NCBI GenBank assembly: GCA_963662175.1
Contig: OY759215.1
Coordinates: 10,219,079 to 10,283,078, forward strand
Direction: 5' to 3'
From: Aradus depressus
Taxonomy: Eukaryota; Arthropoda; Insecta; Hemiptera; Aradidae
DNA length: 64,000 nucleotides
Position 1 is the first letter of the stretch, and the number at the start of each line of letters is the position of its first letter. The position numbers and the translations under genes were made by a program. This document shows positions 57,301 to 64,000 of the stretch, piece by piece. The notes beneath the pieces were generated by a model that was not told the origin of the DNA, ran no database searches, and worked only from the letters and a program-made list of their open reading frames with translations.

Positions 57301-58850
57301 TCCGTGTTCCGGATAGTACCTGAACCACACACAAAAAAAAAAAAGGATAAAGAAAGTTACTTAAGTATGTTAAGAAAAAAAACAGGGAAGTATGCAAGTT
57401 ATGCCATTAAAGAGCCATGTATATCTCAATTTAGCCTCAAGGTAACTTGGAAGATTTTTCCAACTTATTTTCCTTGGGAGACTGAGGAATAGCTGCGAGG
57501 AAGATTGAACTCTTCTCTACAGGATAAAACCCAATTTTGTTTTCTTGGTTTCCTCAAGTTGCATTCCAAAATGCTCGAATTATGTAATGCATTCAAAGAG
57601 GTTATCTAAAACCATGGTTCTGTGGCTGCCTAATGGTCTTTCCATTAAGAAGTTTACATTAACTTTCAAAATCAAATTTGGAAGGGTGTAGACACCCTCC
57701 GAAAAATAATATCCATTAGGATCAGAGAAATGTATGATAAAACCGATAATAATAATAATTATTATGGGGATTATTTTAGTGTGACCTTCCTTCCTACCTA
57801 CTAATTTTTATTTATATTATATTTATTTTTTTCTGTCTCTCTCTATTGGGACCTGAGTCAATCGCCCCAAAATATGGTTGTGTAAGAAGACACCTCTGGA
57901 AGCATTCATGGTATTCTTAAAACTGAAAAAAAAGAGGTTAAGAAAATTTCTAACTTTATTTATTAGCATGATTATTTTTTTCCTATTTTACTATTATTCA
58001 TCTCGTGAGTGTTTGTCGCTTAAAATCTAATAATAGTTGATGTACTCGTATATCGTTGGAAGGTGTTGGGAGTCAGAGGTAGCGTGCTAGCCTAACTTGA
58101 GCCTGTGCGATGTTAAAGATCTCTTATCTCAGACAACTAACTAAACCTAGGTAGGCAAAACACTGTACACTCGGGTTCATGTCCCCCAGAGCGACGAATG
58201 AGCGTTCTGGTAGTAGGCGAAATACGAGGTCATACGTAGTTGAAGCCCGGGCATGAGTCACAATAACTAACTAATCAAGTCGTAAGATATCTATAAACTG
58301 TATGAAGTATCTTATTATAATGTTATGATTTAACGGAAATAAATCTTATTGTAACTCCTCTATGCTCTCCAGATGTCTGAAGTATCTTTTATTATTACTT
58401 ATTAATTGCTCAAAATGCCTTATTTGTAATTTAAAAAGAACAGTGACATGGTGGACATTAAAATAAGATAAGAAGGATAACAAGATGCTTTATAACAGAG
58501 AGGTCAGACTAATTCAAAACTTCTATAGTTTCCGATTCAAGACAAAAGAGCCGCCTGTTCCCTATCTTTATTTGTTCACGACCCAGTCCCATTCCAAGAA
58601 GCAGGGATGGTTCGAAAGTTAGGAGGGGTTGTGTCCCTTACCTTCATTGTCTACTAAGAAGGGCTGGTCCCTGGTCAGGATCTCATACTTGCAGATGTCC
58701 CCAAACTTAGGGGTACAGTCCCGGTCGGTGGCCTCCACCCGGACCACCTCCTTATAGAGACGGCCCTCGTCCACTTGGCACACATAGGAGGGCTCCAGGA
58801 AGGCAGGAGCGTATTCGTTAATGTCCACCACTGTAATGTGCACTGTAGCA
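37078..58850 (-). CDS. Cals: Calsyntenin, 14 C-terminal exons (5' part outside window)
   Basis: Fourteen exons with GT-AG borders and consistent phases encode the last 809 residues; calsyntenins have about 980. Order: end of the cadherin region (ITVVDINEYAPAF, then the repeat ending KVNRICKLGWKG), a cysteine-bearing linker (HIDKGCDRDTYS), and an LNS/laminin-G-like module (DGHESDQIFEFDG to VGACWQG). A long calsyntenin-specific ectodomain follows, then one transmembrane helix (visible residues about 698-718) and a cytoplasmic tail. The tail has the kinesin-light-chain-binding WDDSALNITVNP motif, an acidic stretch and a terminal LEWDNSTLA, both homologous to the two WD motifs of mammalian calsyntenin-1. 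It is a type I neuronal membrane protein that in characterised animals acts at synapses and in kinesin-1 cargo transport. The signal peptide and first cadherin repeat must lie beyond 64000. Introns contain many mobile elements. Confidence 0.95.
39088..39266 (-). CDS. Cals: Calsyntenin exon: transmembrane helix and first kinesin-binding motif
   Basis: 179 nt. The helix TIIMVVCVGFLVVMIVLGVV is followed by the basic stop RIRAAHQR and by AWDDSALNITVNPMEAQ. Donor GTTGGT is weak but fixed by phase. Confidence 0.94.
40418..40595 (-). CDS. Cals: Calsyntenin exon: juxtamembrane stalk
   Basis: 178 nt. Begins LTVIHPRAKPAAPEQEPLLP and is Pro/His/Ala-rich (AHAQVAHHHVDIHTRP), as expected of the protease-sensitive stalk. 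Donor GTAAGA. Confidence 0.92.
40646..40695 (+). mobile_element. SINE 3'-end fragment
   Basis: The phrase AAGCTCTGGTAGCAGGCCTT followed by TGACCTCGTAGTTAGAGCC matches the tail-side block of the SINE family. Nothing else of the element remains. Confidence 0.5.
40728..40844 (-). CDS. Cals: Calsyntenin exon: FKLICSEMNGRFLSNEY segment
   Basis: 117 nt, 39 codons, phase 0 at both ends. RVFKLICSEMNGRFLSNEY is one of the best-conserved stretches of the family. Donor GTGAGT. Confidence 0.94.
41842..42029 (-). CDS. Cals: Calsyntenin exon: LDSCVVTVYPSLNPDHETL segment
   Basis: 188 nt encoding ETMESIEKRLDSCVVTVYP through SGSNIIYNYQQ. Matches the family block LDTCEVTVEGEELNHEQESL. Donor GTATAG. Confidence 0.92.
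42533..42726 (-). CDS. Cals: Calsyntenin exon: SYVMVLPPQQP segment
   Basis: 194 nt encoding CEHGRTVKVPNVESYVMVLP through VSPPGKPWKH. Donor GTCTGT is non-consensus at positions +3 to +4 but the phase requires it. Confidence 0.9.
43206..43475. repeat. Two-copy tandem repeat, period 135 bp
   Basis: GCTGAAAGGG recurs at 43236 and 43371, and TCTCTACCTGGTGAGA/TCCCTACCTGGTGAGA at 43271 and 43406. The two purine-rich units are diverged but of constant spacing. It lies in a calsyntenin intron. Confidence 0.7.
43590..43860 (+). mobile_element. Possible LINE 3'-end coding fragment
   Basis: Plus-strand frames read ARRRGGRP followed by the basic-aromatic stretch EGQMNRDRLRKLGFYTGV and VWRTKDV. This resembles C-terminal tails of some LINE proteins. 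The match is weak and the frame is interrupted. Confidence 0.3.
44018..44150 (-). CDS. Cals: Calsyntenin exon: NSRDFPTPGRRNL segment
   Basis: 133 nt. YTNSRDFPTPGRRNLHLSTT parallels the YLNSRQFPTPGIRRLKITST block of mammalian calsyntenin. Donor GTAAGT. Confidence 0.93.
44980..45338 (-). mobile_element. tRNA-derived SINE, complete copy with TSD and TTAGG-like tail
   Basis: Complete element in minus orientation. The head at the right reads GCCGGTAGCTCAGTGGTATG; the 3' end is an (AACCT)4 microsatellite (44982-45001). Direct repeats TAGAAATT flank it at 44972-44979 and 45339-45346. This is the best reference copy in the window. Confidence 0.85.
45874..46047 (-). CDS. Cals: Calsyntenin exon: HLHGYLAGLSVLLNKVE segment
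   Basis: 174 nt. HGYLAGLSVL and CLHKCKESLDV correspond to the family's RGNLAGLTL and CLYTCKEGLDL blocks. Donor GTGAGG. Confidence 0.93.
46548..46725 (-). CDS. Cals: Calsyntenin exon: end of the LNS module
   Basis: 178 nt encoding VCDDEWHHYAVSVTFPEVEL, YVDGSLF and VGACWQ. Donor GTGAGT, phase 1. Confidence 0.94.
46938..47052 (-). mobile_element. Partial SINE copy
   Basis: Tail-side third of the SINE: GGCTTTAACCACAAGGTCAT, CTACTACCAGAGCGCTCTT and TCTACTGTGGGAGTACTAAA. The remainder, including the tRNA head, is missing. Confidence 0.65.
47539..47557. repeat. Homopolymer G19
   Basis: 19 consecutive G on the plus strand, C on the calsyntenin transcript. A difficult sequencing context; the true length may differ. 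Confidence 0.8.
48229..48356 (-). CDS. Cals: Calsyntenin exon: MNRHHY segment of the LNS module
   Basis: 128 nt beginning with the split Lys codon and MNRHHYAWFVRNCRLILL. It ends RPAEWRWKLPQ at donor GTTAGC. Equivalent to the highly conserved DMNRHHYSLYVHGCRLIFL block in mammals. Confidence 0.94.
48508..48580 (-). pseudogene. Partial duplicate of a calsyntenin exon
   Basis: It translates as RIFTIATWLKH then VKEHILCSPVDH, matching the 3' end of the exon at 49290-49535 except for an in-frame 27-bp gap that removes nine residues. The splice donor GTAAGT is intact and in the same phase as the parent. I see no usable acceptor: the nearest AG (near 49267, before the LINE insertion separated it) would enter in the wrong frame. 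It is probably non-functional. Confidence 0.7.
48630..49248 (+). mobile_element. 5'-truncated non-LTR retrotransposon with poly(A) and 12-bp TSD
   Basis: The direct repeat CGATATGGGTCC flanks it at 48618-48629 and 49249-49260. The right end has an A-run (A10) just before the second copy. The body encodes the C-terminus of a Jockey/R1-like ORF2 (FTHVKARFESVWV, ILSGHGDFNSKLFFF, KKDSPNCG), then after a frameshift RVLECPLYDGPG. It is inserted antisense in the calsyntenin intron between the parental exon and its partial duplicate. Confidence 0.85.
49290..49535 (-). CDS. Cals: Calsyntenin exon: first part of the LNS-like module
   Basis: 246 nt encoding GVSTDDGHESDQIFEFDG, then FTIATWLKHKHRPDQDKH and VKEHILCSADDH. 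A partial copy of its 3' end lies 0.8 kb downstream in the following intron. Confidence 0.94.
49703..50004 (-). mobile_element. tRNA-derived SINE, near-complete copy
   Basis: Head at the right: GCGCCGGTAGCTCAGTGGTG on the minus strand, box B GGGTTAAACCC slightly decayed. All body blocks are present in order, ending at TTATGCCCGGGCTTTAAC near 49711. Confidence 0.75.
51327..51361. repeat. Homopolymer A35 next to a calsyntenin splice donor
   Basis: 35 A on the plus strand followed by GGGGGG. On the transcript strand this is C6 then U35, starting a few bases after the GTAAGT donor at 51374. Confidence 0.85.
51375..51566 (-). CDS. Cals: Calsyntenin exon: ectodomain linker before the LNS module
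   Basis: 192 nt encoding IAERVDYVPGSGREDLFPAG through GCDRDTYSVASQRKICG. Just beyond the donor GTAAGT the transcript strand runs into six C and then 35 T. Confidence 0.94.
52801..53250 (+). pseudogene. Decayed Tc1-like transposase
   Basis: It starts MSLRHFTAEEFGRTLALLEL, a Tc1-type DNA-binding opening. After a deletion it continues AARMQWARDHVNWTHED and then a frame where conserved Trp and Glu codons have become stops, in the region corresponding to W..VLFTDES. The DDE region is incomplete. Much older than the element at 21852-23423. It lies in a calsyntenin intron. Confidence 0.6.
53250..53358 (-). mobile_element. Partial SINE copy
   Basis: Retains GGGGTCTTTAACGAG, ACATCGCACTCGGGAACCAT and CTTCCCATCCGAATGACG, the central body of the family, abutting the Tc1 relic. 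Confidence 0.55.
54150..54355 (-). repeat. tRNA-like sequence, possible second SINE type
   Basis: On the minus strand, GGGCTAGAGTGTAGGG and, 35 bases later, GAGTTCAGATCCTG have the spacing of pol III boxes A and B. A short non-coding body follows and a T-run is present at the far side. No cloverleaf good enough for a functional tRNA is evident. Confidence 0.35.
57173..57319 (-). CDS. Cals: Calsyntenin exon: end of second cadherin repeat
   Basis: 147 nt. It encodes TIRNTEPLDYERSHNHIL, then SVVAYDCGMKQSAPVMV and KVNRICKLGWKG, closely parallel to the corresponding mammalian calsyntenin segment. Donor GTGAGT. Confidence 0.94.
58056..58276 (+). mobile_element. Partial SINE copy with decayed head
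   Basis: Body blocks GAGCCTGTGCGATGTTAAAG, CGTTCTGGTAGTAGGCGAAA and the tail GCCCGGGCATGAGTCACAA are clear. The head around AGTCAGAGGTAGCGTGCTAG is degraded. Confidence 0.65.
58642..58850 (-). CDS. Cals: Calsyntenin exon: cadherin boundary and second repeat
   Basis: 209 nt, acceptor TTGCAG and donor GTAAGG. It encodes ATVHITVVDINEYAPAF, the calcium-binding DxNExAP linker of cadherins, then CQVDEGRLYKEVVRVEATDR. It enters with one base completing a codon of the exon outside the window. Confidence 0.93.
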
Positions 58851-59089
58851 CTGCAACACAGAAAGAAAAAAAAACATTAAATAAATAGCTATGAAGAATA
58901 TTTTAAAAAATATCACAGTCAAGTGTGCTGATTGCACATACTGTACATTTTCACTATAGTGAACACAATCAAACGAATTCGTTCGTTTATAGTGTAGTAA
59001 TAGTGTAAATAGCGAGCCGAACATAAGGGAACAAGTTCATTCACGTTCGGCCCTGTTACGATGCGTGTCGGTTTTCTAGCCAAATATCA

Positions 59090-60030
59090 AAGAAAATTCG
59101 TGCTCAAGACAAACAGTTGTGCCGACGCTTGTACAAGATATGTCTCAGATGTCATCCTCTTGATTGCAGGTAGGGCATAGCGGAGAATCGATCATCGTGA
59201 ACCTGTGTCTCATCTTTGCGTGTCCAGTCCGAAGTCTTTTATGATGTCTTGTCGTTTGTTTGGTGTTCATTTGACTACTGAATGAGAACTGCAGTGGTAG
59301 GGTCTTGTGTTCTGAGACGGATGTGTAATGTGACTGCCAGGATTTATACGGGGTAGTTTGTGACGTCAGGGATGGTTGTAAATTGTTTGGCTACTGTGTC
59401 TGCGAGTTCATCTCCAGGGATTACAATGTGATTTGGAATTCACTGTATTGTCGTGCTCTTGTGAGACAAACACAGTGATGAGTGGCTATGTCATGTATTA
59501 TGTAGCTAGTTGAGTAGTTTGTGTGGATCTATTTCAGATTGTTGCAGGTTATCTTCGAGTCCGCTAGTATTACTATCGTTTCTGTTTGTAGGTCGTGTCT
59601 CCCGCCTGCACTGCTTACAGACAGAATTGGGAAAAACCTCTTAACCATCCTCTGTCCAGTCGGGGTATCGTAGATTGCATTACCCACTCCTTGTTGTTCT
59701 TTGATGCCTCAATGAAGATTTGGTCGTGCTGTCCATAAGTACCATGTATAGTGGAGAGAGTGGTGTTACGAAGTAAGTTGGATTGATTGGGTGTTTAACA
59801 TGTGTTATCTGGAAGCTCCGGGAAGATGTTTAATTGTGTTTTAGTGTCCGTCTGCTAGTGTACGTTCTGTGTACAATGTGGTAGTGAGTGTTGGATTAGG
59901 TAAAGCCGCAATTGTTGTGTCTCGGCCAGCCACACCTTGAGCACGTACTTGTGTGTGTCAGCCATCGTCTTTGATATCGAGATTCGTTTCACTATCTTCT
60001 GTTGTGTGAAGGTGTCGTTCGCATTAACTG
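59090..60030 (-). mobile_element. Decayed non-LTR retrotransposon with RNase H and Cys-rich tail
   Basis: On the minus strand: IFIEASKNNKE (position of the first RNase H catalytic residue, Asp changed to Glu), then VGNAIYD and VILADSKITCNN, then PGDELADTVAKQFTTIP. A zinc-binding-like end follows: RLRTGHAKMRHRFTMIDSPL then CPTCNQED. This order matches I/Jockey-like ORF2 C-termini. Multiple frameshifts and stops are present. Confidence 0.65.
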
Positions 60031-60254
60031 CAATGGTTATTAGCTGGGGCCCAAAAAAATAAAAATTGAATTTATATTAATGCCGGTGAGAATCGGACGC
60101 AAGAACTCTAGGCGACAGGTGTCCTTTCCACCCCACCATATGCGCCCACCAGACCTATTGTTTATATCCTTGTGAACGAAGAGTGTAAAGTATAGCTGAA
60201 AAATTTTTTTTCTTAAATAAAAAAAATAAAAAATAATAACAAATAAAAAAAGGA

Positions 60255-60580
60255 GAGGGCGTCGGTACCTCAGTGGTATGAGTGCTTGCTTACTGAGCTC
60301 ATGATCGCGGGTTCGAAGCCCTCAGTTGATTTTATCTGAGATAAAAAAAAAACTTAAGCACGCCGTCCTTCGAATGGCACGTTAAGCTATGGTCCCGAGC
60401 CTGTACGATGTCAGGTACTCGTTAAAGACCCCTATCCTAGGTGAATAATTTAGGATAGGCAAAATTCAGGACTTCCATAGTAGAGGCGGGCTCATGTCCA
60501 TCAGAGTGACGAAATAGCACTCTGGTAGTAGGCGATATGACCTTGTAGTTATAGCTCGGGCATGAGTCATAGTAACTAAT
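60255..60580 (+). mobile_element. tRNA-derived SINE, complete plus-strand copy
   Basis: Head GTCGGTACCTCAGTGGTATG with box B GGTTCGAAGCC, which fits the GGTTCGANNCC consensus exactly. The body and the tail GGGCATGAGTCATAGTAACT are present. Confidence 0.8.
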
Positions 60581-61114
60581 AAAAAGGATATTCAGATATG
60601 CACACTATCATCAATATTTATGCGGATAATCGCACAGTCATCTCTCAGATAGATCCACAATTTTTCTTACGTCCTTAGGAGATGATGAAAATGACGTGGG
60701 AAGTTTATAAAGTAAATTTTCCTTATATAACCATCCTTACAATTGATCCAATCTCAATTTCAGTATTAACGTTAGGTAATATGCATGCATTTATGATTAA
60801 CATCATATTTTTTCATGAATTGCCTTTTAAGAAGGGAGGGGGTTAGAGATTAAACCTCCTGTTGTAATGGTTCCAAAATGTTGTCTGATGAGCTTAGGAA
60901 ACTTTTTTTTATAGTAAAAATCTTAAACTGATTCCTAAAAACGTTTTTAAAATTGTATCTCTAATCTAGAATGCGAAGCCTGGGTAGTTGTAAGGAGAAC
61001 AACTATATGGCTACCAACGGCGCTATTACTACGGGAACTCACATCCCTCTATTGAGTCTATCTAGCTCCTTAGATGTTGCTAGTTGTCTTTGTTCAATTT
61101 ATATCAATTAATTA

Positions 61115-61368
61115 AGAGGGCGCCGGTAGCTTAGAGGTAGTCTGCTTGCTTACTGAGCTCAAAGATTGTGGCTTCGAAACCCGGCCGAGACCCTTAGGTT
61201 TTTTTATCTGGGAGGTGAAAAACCTTGGGCATGAAGTTTTACGGATGGAACGTTAAGCGATGGTCACGAGCCTGTACGATCATGTCCACGAGAGCGACGA
61301 AAGAGCGCTCTGGAAGTAGGCGGTATGACCTCGTTTAAAGCCCGGGCATGATTCATAATAACTAACTA
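61115..61368 (+). mobile_element. tRNA-derived SINE copy with internal deletion
   Basis: Head GCGCCGGTAGCTTAGAGGTA and box B GCTTCGAAACCC are well kept. About 80 bp are missing between CCTGTACGATCATG and the tail-side block. It ends GGGCATGATTCATAATAACT. Confidence 0.75.
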
Positions 61369-63261
61369 TAAATGAATTGTTCCTCTGTTCAGCTAGTTGT
61401 GCACTGCACTATACTTACTGCACCCTAATAGTTATTCTTAAATAGATGACCCTGAAGACTTTAAAGTTAAGAATAAGGAACTAAATATCTGTTATGAACA
61501 ATTGGCAGCCCTATAACAAACAACAATGGCTATTCTAGTTTAGAACATGTCCTTCAGCTTGGCAATGGACTTCTGGATGAAGAATTCCAAAGTACTAACT
61601 ATTCAAAACATTGATCACTCAACTACAAATGTTCCACTTTGTTACGTTATATTGAGAAAGTTTTTGGAGGCGGATGTTTTTGGAGTAGACTTACAACAAT
61701 GTCAACTGTTTCAAAAAGCGCAATTCCTCGAAAGTAACGGATGAGCTTCTCGCAAGCTACAAAAGGAGCAAATATTATTGGATTTGGGTATTCCAGATAA
61801 ACCGTGAGTTCACGGCAATATACGGAAACTTTTTCCGTGAATTTTCATGTCTGTGTGAATATTAGTGATTTTTAAGAGTGGAGATGTGCATGTAGTTTCT
61901 ATTTATGAGTCCGAGAGTCTTATGTGTGCTTGCTGGAGTTTTATGTTGATGTGTAGCCTTCAGTATGGTCTTATGTCTAGGTACACTCTGAGATAGCGTG
62001 CAGACAGGTCTTTAGGGATTGGGAATTGGAAGGATTTGCAGACTTCTTTGCTGTGCAGACCAACAACTATAAAAAAGAGAACTCCTCCTGTCAACCTAGA
62101 TTTAATTTTAAATTTAAATTTAAAAAGAAACATAGATAGGAGTTGTTTAACTTGCGCTCAGAACTCTGCCATAAAAAAATAACCGCTGCAATATAAAATG
62201 AAAATTACTTCTGTTAGCACACAATATATGATAAGATATTAAAGATAAACAGGACTGGGAAGATACATAAACACTTCCCCAGTGTCAAGAAAATAAGTCA
62301 TTTTATATTTCAGTCACCGAGATGGAGTATCTTTAAAAAATGTATCAAAAATATATTGTTAGTACATCGCACTGATGATATTGTAAGTACACTGCATAGA
62401 ATTGTTTGTGAAACTACCCTGTTTTCTACCTGTTTCCACGGGTAGACGGTAGGTATACAATACCTGTCGACTAAATTGTGGGCCATTGGATGAAGACAGG
62501 AAATGGGGCGACCCTTATATCAATACATTCAAGATATAAGATTTTCCAAAAGTTGCAGAGCTTTCGATAGTTCATTTGTTTGTTGATAGTTCACTTACGA
62601 GCTAGGAGAGCAAGCTTCAAACTTCAACTTCAAAGCAAGGGGATTCGAACCCCAGCTTTGTGAGTTCGTAGTAAGGCCTACAGTTACATATCTACCATCC
62701 TCAGTATTCTAACGATTAGTCATTCTATTCCCGATGCATATTTACCACATTATTTTACTTTCCAGCTAAATGAAGTATAGGGGAAGTTATGCAATCGGTC
62801 AGAAATCCGATGCGGAGTTTTCAACGGAATTTAATGTTTTCCGACCTCCAGATTCCAAAAATGAAAAGAACATTTACCTGGGTTTTTTTCTGCTCGTTTT
62901 CTGGAAATTTTAAAACTCAACACTACAAAGATAAAAAAATAATTATAAAAAAAAGAGGAAAAATGTAGGGGTTTATTCAATGAGTTGGTATCCAATTAGG
63001 CAATTATAAATTAAACAGACTAATTAATTTAACAAAAAGACTTGTTTTTTAGATTCAAAATTATTTTTTTAAATGTTAACACGAGAAATGTTTGAAGAAA
63101 TAAATACCAAGAAATGAAGCCTTCTCCATTCAATCCAAAATCCTGTGTACAATACCCAATCCTCCTTATAACGTCTCCAACGAACATTTCACATCAACCT
63201 TAACATACTTTTTGTCAGCGAAAATTAGTTCCCGCAATAATCCTGTAGTCCGTGTTCCTCA

Positions 63262-63360
63262 ACGACGTCTTAAGCGCCAATAGCATAGAGACCTAGGCAG
63301 CAGCAGTGACAGTGATTAATTACAAATGAGAACAACTCAGCGCCTAGGGAGTGTCTCCCC
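63262..63360. repeat. Second copy of the 13.5-kb repeat family
   Basis: CGTCTTAAGCGCCAATAGCA through GCAGCAGTGACAGTG and CAGCGCCTAGGGAGTGTC align with 13490-13590 in the same orientation. Confidence 0.6.
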
Positions 63361-64000
63361 TCTTGACATTGCCATATTCTCTATCTTAGCACATTTGCTT
63401 GTTGTATACTTTCATTTTGTTGCAAATAACTATTTGTAAAAAAAAAGGGACACTTTTCATAAACATGTATAGTATACGACGTCAAAACCAAAAAGTCTAC
63501 CCTAAAAACTCGCGAGAATGCGTGACCGAGGTTGTCAATCATTTTATATGTCCTATTCGAAAACACTGGATTTCACACTATCGATTTGTTCGATAATTAG
63601 TAATTATAATTAGGGTGCGAACCCTTAAAACGTCACACCAGGTTTACCCACTGAAATTGAACGCCTGTCCTTTCGACGCGAATAAAGCTATACATGAAGC
63701 GCAAAGAGTTTCTTTAACTTTTGTATTGTCTAATTCCACAATAATATATACATCAAGTGTACACAAAGTTCAAAAGTGACATTGAAATTTGGTAAGTTGT
63801 CATATTTATACAATCCTCAGGTTACTTGAGATTACATACAAGGCTGTGACACCCTGTCTAGGGAAGTCCATGTGGGGCTGGCAAGTCCTACCTTAACACA
63901 GAATTTACAAATATTTCAGTTGTCAATAATACAATAAAATGAAGAAATTACAGCAATAAAAACATCAAGAAAATATAATAGAAAGAAATTAAACATTAAA

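Larger units (their letters stand above)
58851..64000. other. Calsyntenin intron sequence at the right edge
   Basis: No further calsyntenin exon was recognised in these 5.1 kb, so the next upstream exon lies outside the window. The interval holds a decayed LINE, two SINE copies, a tRNA-like fragment near 60075-60165, a TCGAATCCCC T-arm-like patch near 62640 and a copy of the 13.5-kb repeat family. The rest is AT-rich without recognisable coding sequence. Confidence 0.55.

Noticed and set aside
60075..60165. tRNA-like sequence on the minus strand (GGTGGGGTGGAAAGGACACC)
   Set aside because: The box B position reads GCGTCCGATTCTC and no stable cloverleaf is apparent; more likely a SINE head remnant than a functional tRNA.
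62630..62665. Possible tRNA T-arm (GGGGTTCGAATCCCC on the minus strand)
   Set aside because: Only the T-arm is present; no D-arm, anticodon arm or acceptor pairing is found at the expected distance.

Overview
The window reads as nuclear DNA of an arthropod, most likely an insect. Long AT-rich non-coding stretches are broken by short GC-richer exons with GT-AG introns. A (TTAGG)n-type microsatellite sits at one repeat junction. Tc1, hAT-like, Ty3/gypsy, non-LTR and tRNA-derived SINE sequences are frequent. The species cannot be fixed from the sequence alone. There is no bacterial-style operon, CRISPR array, rRNA gene or convincing free-standing tRNA gene.

Four protein-coding genes can be supported. 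(1) 1316-3433, minus: an intronless 705-codon KDM2-type histone demethylase with JmjC, CXXC and PHD modules but without the F-box and leucine-rich repeats usual in the family. (2) 9683-18119, minus: a six-exon MAGE-family gene of 299 codons, best read as NSMCE3/Nse3 of the SMC5/6 complex. All exon phases agree. (3) 21438-27158, plus: a four-exon, 185-codon NDUFB5 homologue, a mitochondrial complex I accessory subunit. It starts divergently about 3.3 kb from NSMCE3. (4) 37078-58850, minus: fourteen 3' exons of calsyntenin, covering the end of the cadherin region, the LNS-like module, the transmembrane segment and the kinesin-binding tail. These give 809 residues in a consistent frame; the N-terminal exons lie beyond position 64000. 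The genes have no obvious shared pathway and appear to be ordinary chromosomal neighbours.

Between and inside the genes lie mobile elements. These include a Tc1-like element with nearly identical ends in NDUFB5 intron 1, and a 5'-truncated non-LTR insertion with poly(A) and a 12-bp target duplication in a calsyntenin intron. A hAT-like element carries a nested SINE, a Ty3/gypsy relic lies between NSMCE3 and NDUFB5, and several non-LTR fragments are present. About thirteen copies of one tRNA-derived SINE family are scattered on both strands, two of them with clear target-site duplications. The 27-37 kb interval is a gene-poor AT-rich stretch.

The points most worth a second look are the truncated intronless KDM2 with a base-composition break inside its reading frame, the partial duplicate of a calsyntenin exon with an intact splice donor beside a LINE insertion, the SINE family and its telomere-like tail, and a speculative small spliced gene at 28.5-30.8 kb. 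I found no clear evidence of a wholly new biological system.
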